Source of the DNA: VXRN01 sp963664365
GTDB lineage: Bacteria; Chloroflexota; Dehalococcoidia; Lucifugimonadales; UBA1123
Assembly: GCA_963664365.1 (NCBI GenBank)
Contig: OY761144.1
Span: 1,488,001-1,552,000, forward strand
Reading direction: 5' to 3'
DNA: 64,000 nucleotides
Shown here: one piece after another, positions 9,332 through 17,624 of the stretch
How the letters are laid out: each line of letters starts with the position of its first letter
How positions within the stretch are numbered: the first letter of the stretch is position 1
Notes under the pieces: model-generated
Seen by the model: the letters and a program-made list of their open reading frames with translations, nothing else
Told to the model about the DNA's origin: nothing
Databases searched by the model: none
Position numbers and translations under genes: made by a program

Positions 9332-10525
9332 ATGACACCTCCCCTTTCAGGAATCCGCATAGTTGACCTGACCCAAGTGCAGGCGGGACCGTCCTGCACC
9401 CAGCTACTCGCGTTCCTCGGCGCCGACGTCATCAAGATCGAAGAGCCGATTACAGGCGACCGCACCCGCTCGCAGCAGTCCGTGCGTGACGACGTGGACA
9501 GCTTCTACTTCATCGTTTTCAACGCCAACAAGCGCAGCCTGACCCTCAACCTGAAGGACGACCGGGGACGGGAGATACTCCTCAAACTCGTCGCCCAGGC
9601 CGACATAGTGATCGAGAACTACGGCCCCGGCCAGATGGAGCGGTTCGATCTCGGCTACGATGTCCTCAAGCGCGCCAACCCCAAGATCGTTTACTGCTCG
9701 ATAAAGGGATTCGGAACATTCGGCCCCAACGCGCACGTCAAGAGCTTCGAGCACATCGCCCAGGCCGCCGGAGGCGCGATGAGCGCGCAGGGCGAACCCG
9801 GACGAGAGCCGACCTTCGTCGCGCCCGGCGTGGGCGACTCCGGCTCCGGGCTTCACGCCGCAATCGGCATGCTCGCCGCCCTCAGAAGGCGCGACGCCAC
9901 CGGCGAGCCGCAGCGCGTCGAGGTCTCCATGCAGGACGGCGTCGTCAACCTCATGCGCATCCGGATGATAGACACGTTCAACTCCGGTCTGCCCGCCCAG
10001 AGAAGCGGCAACCGCATCTGGGGCGAGCCGTCCATGCTCTATCCGTGCAAGCCCTGCGGCCCCGACGACTACGTCGCGATCGTCATGGCAGGCGACTCGT
10101 GGGACTCCATTCTCGCACTCGCTGATCGCGCCGACCTGATCGGCGACCCCAAGTACGCCACCGCCGAAGCGCGGCAGAGCAGGCTCGACGAGGTCGAGGA
10201 TATCGTCGGCTCCTGGACACGCACGGTGACGAAGTTCGAGGCCATGGAGACCCTGACCGACCTCGGCATTCCCGCCTCGGCTGTACTCGACTCTGTCGAG
10301 GTGCTGGAAGACCCGCATCTCAAAGCGCGGGACATGATTGTTGATATCCACGACCCCGCGCGAGGCGACTACCGGATCATCGGGTGTCCGATAAAAGTGG
10401 ACGGCAACGATATCGAAATCCGGCCTCCGCCCCTGCTCGGAGAACATTCTAAAGAGGCGCTTGCCGAGCTGCTCGGAATGAGCCACGAGGAGATCGAATC
10501 GCTGAGAGATGAAGGAGTGGTCTGA
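9332..10525 (+). CDS. CaiB/BaiF family (class III) CoA-transferase
   Basis: 397 aa, the usual length. LSGIRIVDLTQVQAGPSCTQLLAFLGADVIKIEEP is the canonical N-terminus. D169 in GVGDSGSGLHAAIGMLAAL aligns with the catalytic Asp169 of formyl-CoA:oxalate CoA-transferase. The C-terminus (PPPLLGEHSKEALAELLGM) is also typical. The enzyme moves CoA between carboxylic acids; the acid is not predictable. GGAGGA precedes the ATG. Its TGA overlaps the ATG of the next gene (TGATG), so they form an operon. Confidence 0.93.
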   Translation: MTPPLSGIRIVDLTQVQAGPSCTQLLAFLGADVIKIEEPITGDRTRSQQSVRDDVDSFYFIVFNANKRSLTLNLKDDRGREILLKLVAQADIVIENYGPGQMERFDLGYDVLKRANPKIVYCSIKGFGTFGPNAHVKSFEHIAQAAGGAMSAQGEPGREPTFVAPGVGDSGSGLHAAIGMLAALRRRDATGEPQRVEVSMQDGVVNLMRIRMIDTFNSGLPAQRSGNRIWGEPSMLYPCKPCGPDDYVAIVMAGDSWDSILALADRADLIGDPKYATAEARQSRLDEVEDIVGSWTRTVTKFEAMETLTDLGIPASAVLDSVEVLEDPHLKARDMIVDIHDPARGDYRIIGCPIKVDGNDIEIRPPPLLGEHSKEALAELLGMSHEEIESLRDEGVV

Positions 10526-10989
10526 TGAATAAAGAAGAGGTCATCACCCGCGTAAAGACCGAGCGTAGTCGCTGGAACGACATCATGGCCCGGATCGACG
10601 ACGATCTGATGCTGAAACCCGGAGTCGAGGGCCACTGGTCCGCCAAAGACGTCCTCGCCCACGTCATCTGGTACGAGCGCGAGATGGTCGGCCTGTTGAA
10701 AGCTCGCGCCTTCGTCGGCTCCGACCTCTGGGCGCTTCCCCTGGACGAGCGCAACGCCGGAGTTTACGAGGAAACCAAGAGCATGACCCTGGAGGAGGTC
10801 CGCGCCGAGTCCGCCAGAGTGTTCCCTGAGCTTCTGGAACTGCTCGAAGCCCTCCCCGAAGACACCTACGGCGACCCCGCCAGTTTCCCCGGTATGCCCG
10901 CCGAGTGGGAGCCGTGGTTCATAATCGCCGGCAACACCTTCAACCACTACCTAGACCACACCGAGTCCCTCCGCCAGTTGCTAGAGTAG
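10525..10989 (+). CDS. DinB-like / ClbS-DfsB family four-helix protein
   Basis: 154 aa, all-helical. VEGHWSAKDVLAHVIWYEREMVGLLKA is the second helix of the DinB/ClbS type, with a His that usually contributes to a metal site, and the final NTFNHYLDHTESLRQLL helix supplies further histidines. Members include thiol-dependent enzymes and the colibactin self-resistance hydrolase ClbS. It is translationally coupled to the CoA-transferase. Confidence 0.75.
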   Translation: MNKEEVITRVKTERSRWNDIMARIDDDLMLKPGVEGHWSAKDVLAHVIWYEREMVGLLKARAFVGSDLWALPLDERNAGVYEETKSMTLEEVRAESARVFPELLELLEALPEDTYGDPASFPGMPAEWEPWFIIAGNTFNHYLDHTESLRQLLE

Positions 10990-11347
10990 CTGAGCCTGCG
11001 GTGCGTCGCCACCCCCTAAACCCTATACCTTACTCCGTATCCCCTGGATAACACGCCCCGATTCCTCAACCTATGCGGGCAGGTTTCATGCTCGCCCAAA
11101 ATCCTCCCCATCCCACAATCCACAAAATCCTGCTTCAGATACCCCCTTACGCCTTGCCCCTTATTCCTGACATGTACCCCTCGATATCTCAACGCTTGAC
11201 GGGGGGGGAGAAAGTGGTATAACTCTCACACCCCGTCACGGGAGCCGGTTCCGCGCCATTGCGGACCGGTTCGACTAGGGTGCCTCGTGTGGGTGCCCAG
11301 AACGTAGGGGCGTCCCTTGTGGGCGCCAAAAACGAGGAGGCATCGTC
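10990..11347 (+). promoter_or_regulatory. Intergenic region with sigma70-type promoter for the peptide-binding protein gene
   Basis: No gene was seen. TTGACG (11196-11201), a 16-nt spacer and TATAAC (11218-11223) make a good promoter, with an eight-G run inside the spacer. The leader of about 115 nt holds two imperfect copies of a GTGGG(T/C)GCC motif (near 11290 and 11320) and a GAGGAGG ribosome-binding site 9 nt before the ATG. Bases 11090-11150 carry a copy of the dispersed AATCC-CAAAATCCTGCTTC repeat also found near 58.85 and 63.27 kb. Confidence 0.6.
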
Positions 11348-13522
11348 ATGCTTACATCTAATTCACTTCGTTGGTTAGTCGTAGTTGCGGGAGCCGCAAT
11401 GCTGTTGGCGGTCGCCGCGGCCTGCGCCGGAGAGACCGTCGAGGTCCCCGGCGAGACCGTGGTAGTCGAGAAAGAGGTCATCAAGACCGTAGAGGTCCCC
11501 GGCGAGACCGTCGTCAAGGAGGTCGTCAAAGAGGTTCAGGTGCCCGGTGAGACCGTCGTGGTCGAAAAAGTGGTAACCGAGACCGTCGAGGTCCCCGGCG
11601 AGACCGTCGTGGTCGAGAAAGAGGTCGTCAAGACCGTCGAGGTCCCCGGCGAGACTGTTACCGTAGAGGTGGTCAAAGAGGTAATGGTCCCCGGCGAGAC
11701 CGTCGTCGTGGAGAAAGAGGTCGTCAAGACCGTCGAGGTCCCCGGCCAGACCGTTGTGGTGGAGAAACAGGTACCAGTGGAGGTCGTCAAAGAGGTCGTC
11801 AAGACCGTCGAGGTGCCGATCGGGTATGTGACCGACCCCGCCACCGGCAAGACGTGGACCGCGCCGGAGTATGGCGGGACGCTTACGTGGGCGGCCAAGG
11901 TATTTCCTCCGGGTATCGACCCCTGGTTCAACAGTGGCTGGGCGCAACACCTCATCGGTGGCGTCAATGAGAGGCTCGCCTTCGCCAACTGGGGACTATC
12001 CAGGGATATATGGCGCGGCGAACTGTACCAGGTGGTGACCCCGGAGATGAGCAGAGGGTCTCTGGCTGAAAGCTGGTCGATGCCCGACGACACAACGTTC
12101 GTCTTCAACATCCGCCAGGGCGTTGACTGGGACAATAAAGCGCCGGTGAACGGTCGGGAGTTCGATGCCAACGACGTCGAGTGGAACTATCACCGCTTCT
12201 TGGGTCTGGGAGACTTCACCGCAGACGGAGCTAGCGCCGGCGCGGGTGGCGTAACTCAGGGCGCAAAGATCGAATCGGTAACGGCCACCGACAAATGGAC
12301 GATTGAGATCAAGCTGGCGGAGCCTCAGCTCGACGTGCAGGGGAAGATGCTCAACAACTACTTGATTGTGCTGCCTCGCGAGGTAATCGAAGAGTACGGC
12401 GACGCCAAGGACTGGAGGAACGTGGTCGGCACCGGTCCCTTGCGAATGACCGATTTCGTCGAGGGCAGTTCGGCAACCTGGGAGAAGAATCCCACCTACT
12501 GGGGTGTTGACGAAAAGTTCGGGAACCGCCTGCCCTATATCGACGAGTACAGGTCCCTGCTGATGCCGGACTCGTCAACACGTCTGGCGGCGATGCGCAC
12601 CGCTAAAGTGGACATGTTGAGCAACGTCGGAGACGCTTACATAACCTCCATAGACGATGTATCGAGCCTCCAGGAGACAAACCCTGAAATGGAGTTCTGG
12701 CCCATTTACAGCCGGCCAAGCGGCACGTTCTATTTCAATTGGTCTCTGCCGGTCATGCAGGACGTCAATGTGCGCAAAGCGCTGCAGATGGCAGTGGACC
12801 GCGAGACAATCAACCTTACCTACAATAAGGGTTTGGGTGATCCAACTCCCTATGGATTGGTAGGGCAATTCACGCCGGATTTCAGCTGGCCGTATGAAGA
12901 CTGGCCCGACGAGGTCAAGCGTGAGTATGAGTATCACCCTGAAGAGGCAGAGGCGCTGCTTGATGCGGCCGGATATCCGCGCGGTGACGACGGCTATAGA
13001 TTCGAGATCAAGCTGGGCCATTTCGACAGGTGGGATGAGACCTATGCGGAACTGGTCATCGGCTACCTCGACGCCATTGGCGTCAAAGGCGAGCTTGAGG
13101 TGTTCGGCGCCCCTGAAATTGGAGCCCACTTGCTCGCGGACACGTTCGAGTACGGGTTATTTACTTCGTACTATGGGTACTTCGGCGGCCCCGGCTTGGT
13201 TGGATACACCTTTGGAGCGGTAACCACACTGGTCAGCGGCCGCAGCGCCAACAAGATGAATGACCCGCGCATGGACGCCCTGTATCTTGCCGCCGCGGAA
13301 ACTACCGACATCGAGGAGTTCAAGAGGATTCAGAGACAGTCCGATGAGCTCTGTGTAAGGGAGCACTGTGGGCTGGCCAAATCCAACGTCCCCAATCATT
13401 TCGTGAACCAGCCGTGGGTTCAGGGTTACTTCGGCGAAGCGGGCATGGGATGGGGTGAACGTATGACCCACCTGGCCCGCCTCTGGATCGATAGTGAGTT
13501 GAAGGCGGCAATGGGTCGTTAG
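11348..13522 (+). CDS. ABC transporter substrate-binding lipoprotein, family 5 (peptide/nickel type)
   Basis: 724 aa. A signal peptide ends in the lipobox LAVAAAC with Cys26 as the lipidation site. Residues ~30-160 are a low-complexity stalk of about seven VxVPGETVVVEK-like repeats. The family 5 binding domain follows: YGGTLTWAAKV, MPDDTTFVFNIRQGVDWDNKAPVNGREFDANDV, GTGPLRMTDFVEGSSATWEKNPTYWG, and VRKALQMAVDRETI. Such proteins bind oligopeptides or other solutes at the membrane surface. The valine/glutamate stalk is a trait I associate with Chloroflexota binding proteins and probably spaces the domain from the membrane. Two permease genes follow; no ATPase gene is in the cluster. Confidence 0.93.
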   Translation: MLTSNSLRWLVVVAGAAMLLAVAAACAGETVEVPGETVVVEKEVIKTVEVPGETVVKEVVKEVQVPGETVVVEKVVTETVEVPGETVVVEKEVVKTVEVPGETVTVEVVKEVMVPGETVVVEKEVVKTVEVPGQTVVVEKQVPVEVVKEVVKTVEVPIGYVTDPATGKTWTAPEYGGTLTWAAKVFPPGIDPWFNSGWAQHLIGGVNERLAFANWGLSRDIWRGELYQVVTPEMSRGSLAESWSMPDDTTFVFNIRQGVDWDNKAPVNGREFDANDVEWNYHRFLGLGDFTADGASAGAGGVTQGAKIESVTATDKWTIEIKLAEPQLDVQGKMLNNYLIVLPREVIEEYGDAKDWRNVVGTGPLRMTDFVEGSSATWEKNPTYWGVDEKFGNRLPYIDEYRSLLMPDSSTRLAAMRTAKVDMLSNVGDAYITSIDDVSSLQETNPEMEFWPIYSRPSGTFYFNWSLPVMQDVNVRKALQMAVDRETINLTYNKGLGDPTPYGLVGQFTPDFSWPYEDWPDEVKREYEYHPEEAEALLDAAGYPRGDDGYRFEIKLGHFDRWDETYAELVIGYLDAIGVKGELEVFGAPEIGAHLLADTFEYGLFTSYYGYFGGPGLVGYTFGAVTTLVSGRSANKMNDPRMDALYLAAAETTDIEEFKRIQRQSDELCVREHCGLAKSNVPNHFVNQPWVQGYFGEAGMGWGERMTHLARLWIDSELKAAMGR

Positions 13523-13557
13523 CGGCTTCACTCCTTGTGGCCGACCTAAGGGACAAA

Positions 13558-13589
13558 GGGAGTTGGGAGGCTCAGACTTCCCAGCTCCC
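13558..13589 (+). promoter_or_regulatory. Intercistronic stem-loop after the binding-protein gene
   Basis: An 11-bp stem (GGGAGTTGGGA with TCCCAGCTCCC, one G-T pair) closes a 10-nt loop. There is no T-run behind it, so it is more likely an RNA-stabilising or attenuating element between a highly expressed binding protein and its permeases than a strong terminator. Confidence 0.55.
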
Positions 13590-13643
13590 TTGCTAATTAT
13601 ATCTCCTACCAATGACAACTTGTAGAAAGACAAGGCGCGTGAC

Positions 13644-14651
13644 ATGAGAGCCTACATCATCAGGCGGTTGCTGCTCATCATTCCCACCCTGTTCATACTA
13701 ACCATCATAGTCTTTCTCGCGGTCCGCTTCATTCCCGGCGATTTGATAGACGCGATGGTGGTTGAGCTGGAAATATGGCATGCCGCGGGCGCCGATATAG
13801 ACCGCGAAGCTCTTGAGCGTATGCTGGGATTGGATGTGCCTGTGTACGTGCAGTACGGGCGCTGGATAGGAGCGCTGCCGACTCCTGACTGGGTTACCGG
13901 TGAGTCCCGCTTCAACGGTCTCCTCCAGGGCAGCCTCGGCCACTCGCTGCTTGGCTATTGGTCGATAGGGGAGGTCTTATTCGAGAGGTTGCCGGTGACC
14001 ATCGAGCTTGGCGTCCTGGCAATCATCATCGGGCTAGTGATAGCCCTGCCCGTTGGCGTTTACTCGGCGGTCCGCCAGGATACCGCCGCCGACTACGTGG
14101 GGCGCACTGTCGCCGTCATCGGCCTGGCCACGCCGAATTTCTGGCTGGCAGTTATGGTCATGCTCTACCCGGCAATCTGGTGGGGCTGGTCGCCGCCGGT
14201 GGAGCTGATCGCCTTCGAGGAAAACCCGCTGGGGAATCTTGGCATGTTCCTCATTCCCGCCCTGATTCTGGGGACGGCCATGTCTGCGGCTACCATGCGA
14301 ATGACCCGCACCATGATGCTGGAGGTGCTCAGGCAAGACTATATCCGCACCGCCTGGTCCAAGGGACTCAGGGAGCGGGTGGTCGTCATGCGACACGCCA
14401 TCAAGAATGCATTCATCCCGGTGATTACGCTCGTAGGCTTGCAACTCCCTCTCTTGATCGGGGGCTCCGTCATCATGGAAGAGATATTCGCTCTGCCTGG
14501 GATAGGCCGGATGTTTGTGGATGCCCTCGAAGGCAGAGACTACCCGGTAGTCTCCGCAATAAACCTGATTTTTGCTGCCGCGGTATTGGGGATCAATCTC
14601 TTCATCGACGTGATTTATGCCTTCTTGGACCCCAGGGTTCGATATGAATAG
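13644..14651 (+). CDS. ABC transporter permease, DppB-like
   Basis: 335 aa. N-terminal MRAYIIRRLLLIIPTLFILTIIVFLAVRFIPGD is the standard first helix of the peptide/nickel permease B group. Later come about five further membrane helices and the cytoplasmic EAA-type loop YIRTAWSKGLRERVVVMRHAIKNAFIPVI that docks the ATPase. It partners the next permease and the upstream binding protein in an importer for oligopeptide-like solutes. Confidence 0.93.
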   Translation: MRAYIIRRLLLIIPTLFILTIIVFLAVRFIPGDLIDAMVVELEIWHAAGADIDREALERMLGLDVPVYVQYGRWIGALPTPDWVTGESRFNGLLQGSLGHSLLGYWSIGEVLFERLPVTIELGVLAIIIGLVIALPVGVYSAVRQDTAADYVGRTVAVIGLATPNFWLAVMVMLYPAIWWGWSPPVELIAFEENPLGNLGMFLIPALILGTAMSAATMRMTRTMMLEVLRQDYIRTAWSKGLRERVVVMRHAIKNAFIPVITLVGLQLPLLIGGSVIMEEIFALPGIGRMFVDALEGRDYPVVSAINLIFAAAVLGINLFIDVIYAFLDPRVRYE

Positions 14652-14674
14652 ACAAAGAGAAAAATACCCGTAAT

Positions 14675-15577
14675 ATGAGCGAATCCATAAAGACGCCATC
14701 CCCCATCCGTGAGCCAAAGAGACGTTCCCGGCTGGCTGATTTCTTCATCAGGCTCTGGAAGGAGAAGCCTCTTGGCATTGTCTGCGGGATCGTCATCTTG
14801 ATCTTGATTTTGGTGGCAATCTTTGCTGATGCGCTGGCGCCTTATCCATATAAGGAATTGCACCTGATAGACAGGCTTACAGGTCCATCTTCCCAGTATC
14901 TTCTGGGCACCGACCAGGCGGGACGAGACTTACTCAGCCGCCTGATCATCGGGGCGCGCGTCTCCGTACTTGTCGGTCTGACCGCGACCGCGCTCAATGT
15001 GCTCGTCGCGGTCCTGATCGGCGGCATTTCAGGATTCCTTGGGGGTAAGTCGGATCTGGTTGCGCAGAGATTTGTCGATGCCTGGATAGCTTTCCCGGGT
15101 CTGCTCCTGTTGCTGACCATCATGTCCATTGTGGGAGAGGGTCTCCTTCAGATCATCGTGGTCCTGGGAGTCGCCGGAGGCATCGGCGGCTCAAGAGTCC
15201 TCAGAAGCGCCGTAATCGCCATCAAAGAGAATGACTATTTTCTGGCGGCCCAAGCCGTGGGCGCCACCACGATCCAAACCCTCAACCGCCATGTCCTGCC
15301 CAACATCATGGCGCCGGTCATCATTGTCTTCTCCATCAACATCGGCGGGGTGATTATGTCCCTGGCTTCTCTGGGCTTCCTCGGATACGGTCTGCCGCCT
15401 ACCATTCCCGACTGGGGAGGGATGCTCAGCCGCGAAGGGCGCAAATACATGGAGCAGGCCCCCTGGCTGGCTCTTTATCCCGGTCTTGCCCTGACCATTA
15501 CGGTTTACTGTCTAAACATGTTCGGCGACGCCCTGCGGGACCTGCTAGACCCCAGGCTCAGAGGCGGCGAATCGTAA
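14675..15577 (+). CDS. ABC transporter permease, DppC-like
   Basis: 300 aa. LLGTDQAGRDLLSRLIIGARVSVLVGL is the hallmark region of the DppC/OppC group; the EAA-like loop is DYFLAAQAVGATTIQTLNRHVLPNIMAPVI. An N-terminal hydrophilic lead of about 30 residues precedes the first helix. It starts 23 nt after the first permease. The ATP-binding subunits expected for this importer are not in the window and must be encoded elsewhere. Confidence 0.93.
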   Translation: MSESIKTPSPIREPKRRSRLADFFIRLWKEKPLGIVCGIVILILILVAIFADALAPYPYKELHLIDRLTGPSSQYLLGTDQAGRDLLSRLIIGARVSVLVGLTATALNVLVAVLIGGISGFLGGKSDLVAQRFVDAWIAFPGLLLLLTIMSIVGEGLLQIIVVLGVAGGIGGSRVLRSAVIAIKENDYFLAAQAVGATTIQTLNRHVLPNIMAPVIIVFSINIGGVIMSLASLGFLGYGLPPTIPDWGGMLSREGRKYMEQAPWLALYPGLALTITVYCLNMFGDALRDLLDPRLRGGES

Positions 15578-16117
15578 ATCTCGCCACGCACCACCGCCGG
15601 TAGGGGCGCTTCGCGAAGTGCCCACACGCGAGCGCGAAAGTCCCCTCTCCCCTGACACCCTACACCTTAAACCTTACGCCTAAACCACCCCTTGACACGA
15701 ACATGGGTACTCGCTATCATTTGCTCATGAGTACTCAGATCGATAGCACACTCAACCGCAGTCGCACAGTGCCGAGCGCCGTCGGGCGTCCCTCAAGCGG
15801 TCCCGTCGGGGGCAGAAAGGGCAGGTCAGGGCAGGTCAAAAAACTGAACTGCCCCAGTTTTCCCAAAGCTGGCTCAGCTATGAACAGGGCAGGTCAGGGC
15901 AGCTAGGGCAGGTCTTTCAAAAAACTTTTTCGCCCACTAAAGCATCCGACTCAACTAAGTTGATACGATCCAACTCAACCTTGAACCCTCCCCCGTCATC
16001 CCGACTGCGCACAACATCATCCCAGTCCCCCCATACCTAAAAGACGACTTCCTTATCGAACGTTGAATCTGGTACAATCCTGCCCAGACTAGCATCGCTT
16101 GATCCGAAAGCGACGGA
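15578..16117 (+). other. Intergenic region with promoter, short ORF remnant and GGGCAGGTCA repeats
   Basis: A promoter-like TTGACA (15692-15697), 17-nt spacer, TATCAT (15715-15720) precedes ATG 15727, which opens a 59-codon frame ending at 15906 that I do not recognise and that looks truncated. The spacer contains CGAACATGGGTAC, one base from a GAAC-N4-GTTC box. Bases 15818-15915 hold five imperfect copies of GGGCAGGTCA. A GGGGCGCTTCGCGAAGTGCCC hairpin near 15605 belongs to a dispersed repeat type. Nothing else coding was seen. Confidence 0.4.
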
Positions 16118-16417
16118 TTGGGGTCGTCGTCAAAATCAACCCGTCTTCCGCCGCTTGGCAATCCAGACTGGTATGACTGCAAGACGGGCCGCCGTCCCTA
16201 TGACCTGCTGGTGATGGTCTCGCTGATAGCGTTGAAACACCATTTGGGCGAAGCCGTTAGCGTATATTCCAAGGCAACATGGCCTGGGGCGTGGAGCGTC
16301 GGACCCGGAGGTTATTGGACAGCCAATCCCACGCCTGGAGCAATCCAGGTGTATGAGCATGTGTTCCCAGACCGGGCACCCGTACAGAATATACTGGATA
16401 ATGACGGCGACTGGTGA
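16118..16417 (+). CDS. Hypothetical protein, possible decayed gene
   Basis: 99 codons from TTG. The middle and end (YDLLVMVSLIALKHHLGEAVSVYSK, then GAIQVYEHVFPDRAPVQNILDNDGDW) read like real protein, but there is no convincing start or ribosome-binding site, so it may be the 3' remnant of a longer gene. It converges on the aldo/keto reductase gene, ending 2 nt short of it. Family not recognised. Confidence 0.35.
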   Translation: MGSSSKSTRLPPLGNPDWYDCKTGRRPYDLLVMVSLIALKHHLGEAVSVYSKATWPGAWSVGPGGYWTANPTPGAIQVYEHVFPDRAPVQNILDNDGDW

Positions 16418-16419
16418 TG

Positions 16420-17289
16420 CTACGCCGGTATCGCCAGCGCCGGATGTCCCCGAGGCGGACGTTGTGAGGCAACCACCGCCGCCTGCTCCTCTCGCGTCAG
16501 CGGCCTGAACCGCTCAGCCGCGTCGAGTATCTTCGATAACAGGCTTATCTCGCCGCAGCTCGGCGCCGTGTGCATCGGCTGGGACAACACCCACCACAGC
16601 GACCGGTCGATGTCCGCTTGGTCGCGATGAGGGTCATACCACGTATGGCAATCCCTCGTGTACGAGCTCCATCCGCCCCGCGCTATCATCTTGATAGTCT
16701 GGATGCCGATGTTCCGCTCGGCGCACTCCGCCAGCAGCGCTTCGGAGTCCCGGCGATAATCCGCGTCTCGCGCCATCGCCGGATTCAGCGGGAACATGAC
16801 CGTATCGAAGTCGAACCGTCGCAGCGCCTCCAGCATCGTGCTCGGAACGCTGGGGCCGTGCCCCGTAATGCCCAGCCACTTCGTCAACCCCTGCTCTCGC
16901 ATCTCCACCAGCGTCTCCAGCGACCCGTCCTTCTCCGTCGCATAATTCAACTGTTCCAGATCGCATATCGAATGAAGCTGGAACAGGTCGAAGTCCTCGA
17001 CGTTCATCCGCTTCATGATGCTCTCGACGTCGCGCCAAGCCGCATCGCGGTGGAAGAACCGAGTCTTGGAGCCGAGGAAGACGCTGTCGCGTATCTCAGG
17101 CATCCACGGCGCAATCCGCTCCATCGACTGCCCATAGCTCGGCGCAATGTCCACTTGGTTCACCCCGTGGTCCAGCGCCAATTGTATAGCTCGGTCCGCC
17201 TCATCCTGATCGACGTATCCGAGCGCGAATGCCCCGAACGTCACAACAGTGCTTTCATGCCCCGTCCGTCCCAGAGTGCGCTTTTCCAT
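16420..17289 (-). CDS. Aldo/keto reductase
   Basis: 289 aa from the ATG at 17289, which has AAGGAGG 6 nt upstream; an in-frame upstream ATG lacks one. MEKRTLGRTGHESTVVTFGAFALGYVD and DIAPSYGQSMERIAPWM (Asp and Tyr of the catalytic tetrad), GSKTRF (Lys) and LFQLHSICDL (His) follow the AKR order. NAD(P)H-dependent reduction of a carbonyl compound is expected; the substrate is unknown. The C-terminal LTREEQAAVVA is shared with many bacterial AKRs of this subgroup. Confidence 0.88.
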   Translation of the reverse strand: MEKRTLGRTGHESTVVTFGAFALGYVDQDEADRAIQLALDHGVNQVDIAPSYGQSMERIAPWMPEIRDSVFLGSKTRFFHRDAAWRDVESIMKRMNVEDFDLFQLHSICDLEQLNYATEKDGSLETLVEMREQGLTKWLGITGHGPSVPSTMLEALRRFDFDTVMFPLNPAMARDADYRRDSEALLAECAERNIGIQTIKMIARGGWSSYTRDCHTWYDPHRDQADIDRSLWWVLSQPMHTAPSCGEISLLSKILDAAERFRPLTREEQAAVVASQRPPRGHPALAIPA

Positions 17290-17343
17290 TTGGGCCTCCT
17301 TGCACCGTATCGTCCCTAAATGGGAAGACAGCGTGGTCCCCAA

Positions 17344-17505
17344 CTACCCCTTGCCATTCCTCTTTTCCAATTCCTCTACACGCTTCCGTAGCGCCTCGAT
17401 CTCCGCCCGGCTTTCCTCACGGCCTATCTCGATGCCTTCCTCACGGCCTTCCTGCCGGCCTTCCCTGAACTGTTTTCGTCTGTAGGCGTCCAGCGCTACT
17501 CCCAT
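17344..17505 (-). CDS. Small coiled-coil protein, 53 aa
   Basis: A strong GGAGGAG ribosome-binding site precedes ATG 17505. The translation begins MGVALDAYRRKQFREGRQEG, continues with a Glu/Arg-rich helix (REEGIEIGREE) and a heptad-patterned end (IEALRKRVEELEKRNGKG). The GRQEGREEG pattern resembles the C-terminal tails of Rpn/PD-(D/E)XK transposase-like proteins, so it may be a remnant, but the good start and intact frame favour a real small gene. Function unknown. Confidence 0.6.
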   Translation of the reverse strand: MGVALDAYRRKQFREGRQEGREEGIEIGREESRAEIEALRKRVEELEKRNGKG

Positions 17506-17624
17506 GGTGTCTCCTCCACATGCTATATCACCATCCTTCGCCTATCAACCTGATGTGAGTTGTCAGACGACGGTGTGCTAGACTTCCTTCACCGACATGC
17601 GGGTTCCAAGAACCCATTCACGGA

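Noticed and set aside
11375..11950. Minus-strand ORFs with Gly-Leu-Asp repeats
   Set aside because: They are antisense to the repeated stalk of the binding protein, which has a signal peptide, ribosome-binding site and promoter.
15840..15861. Rho-independent terminator (AAAACTG/CAGTTTT stem)
   Set aside because: The T-run is part of the stem itself, the stem is weak, and no gene ends just upstream.
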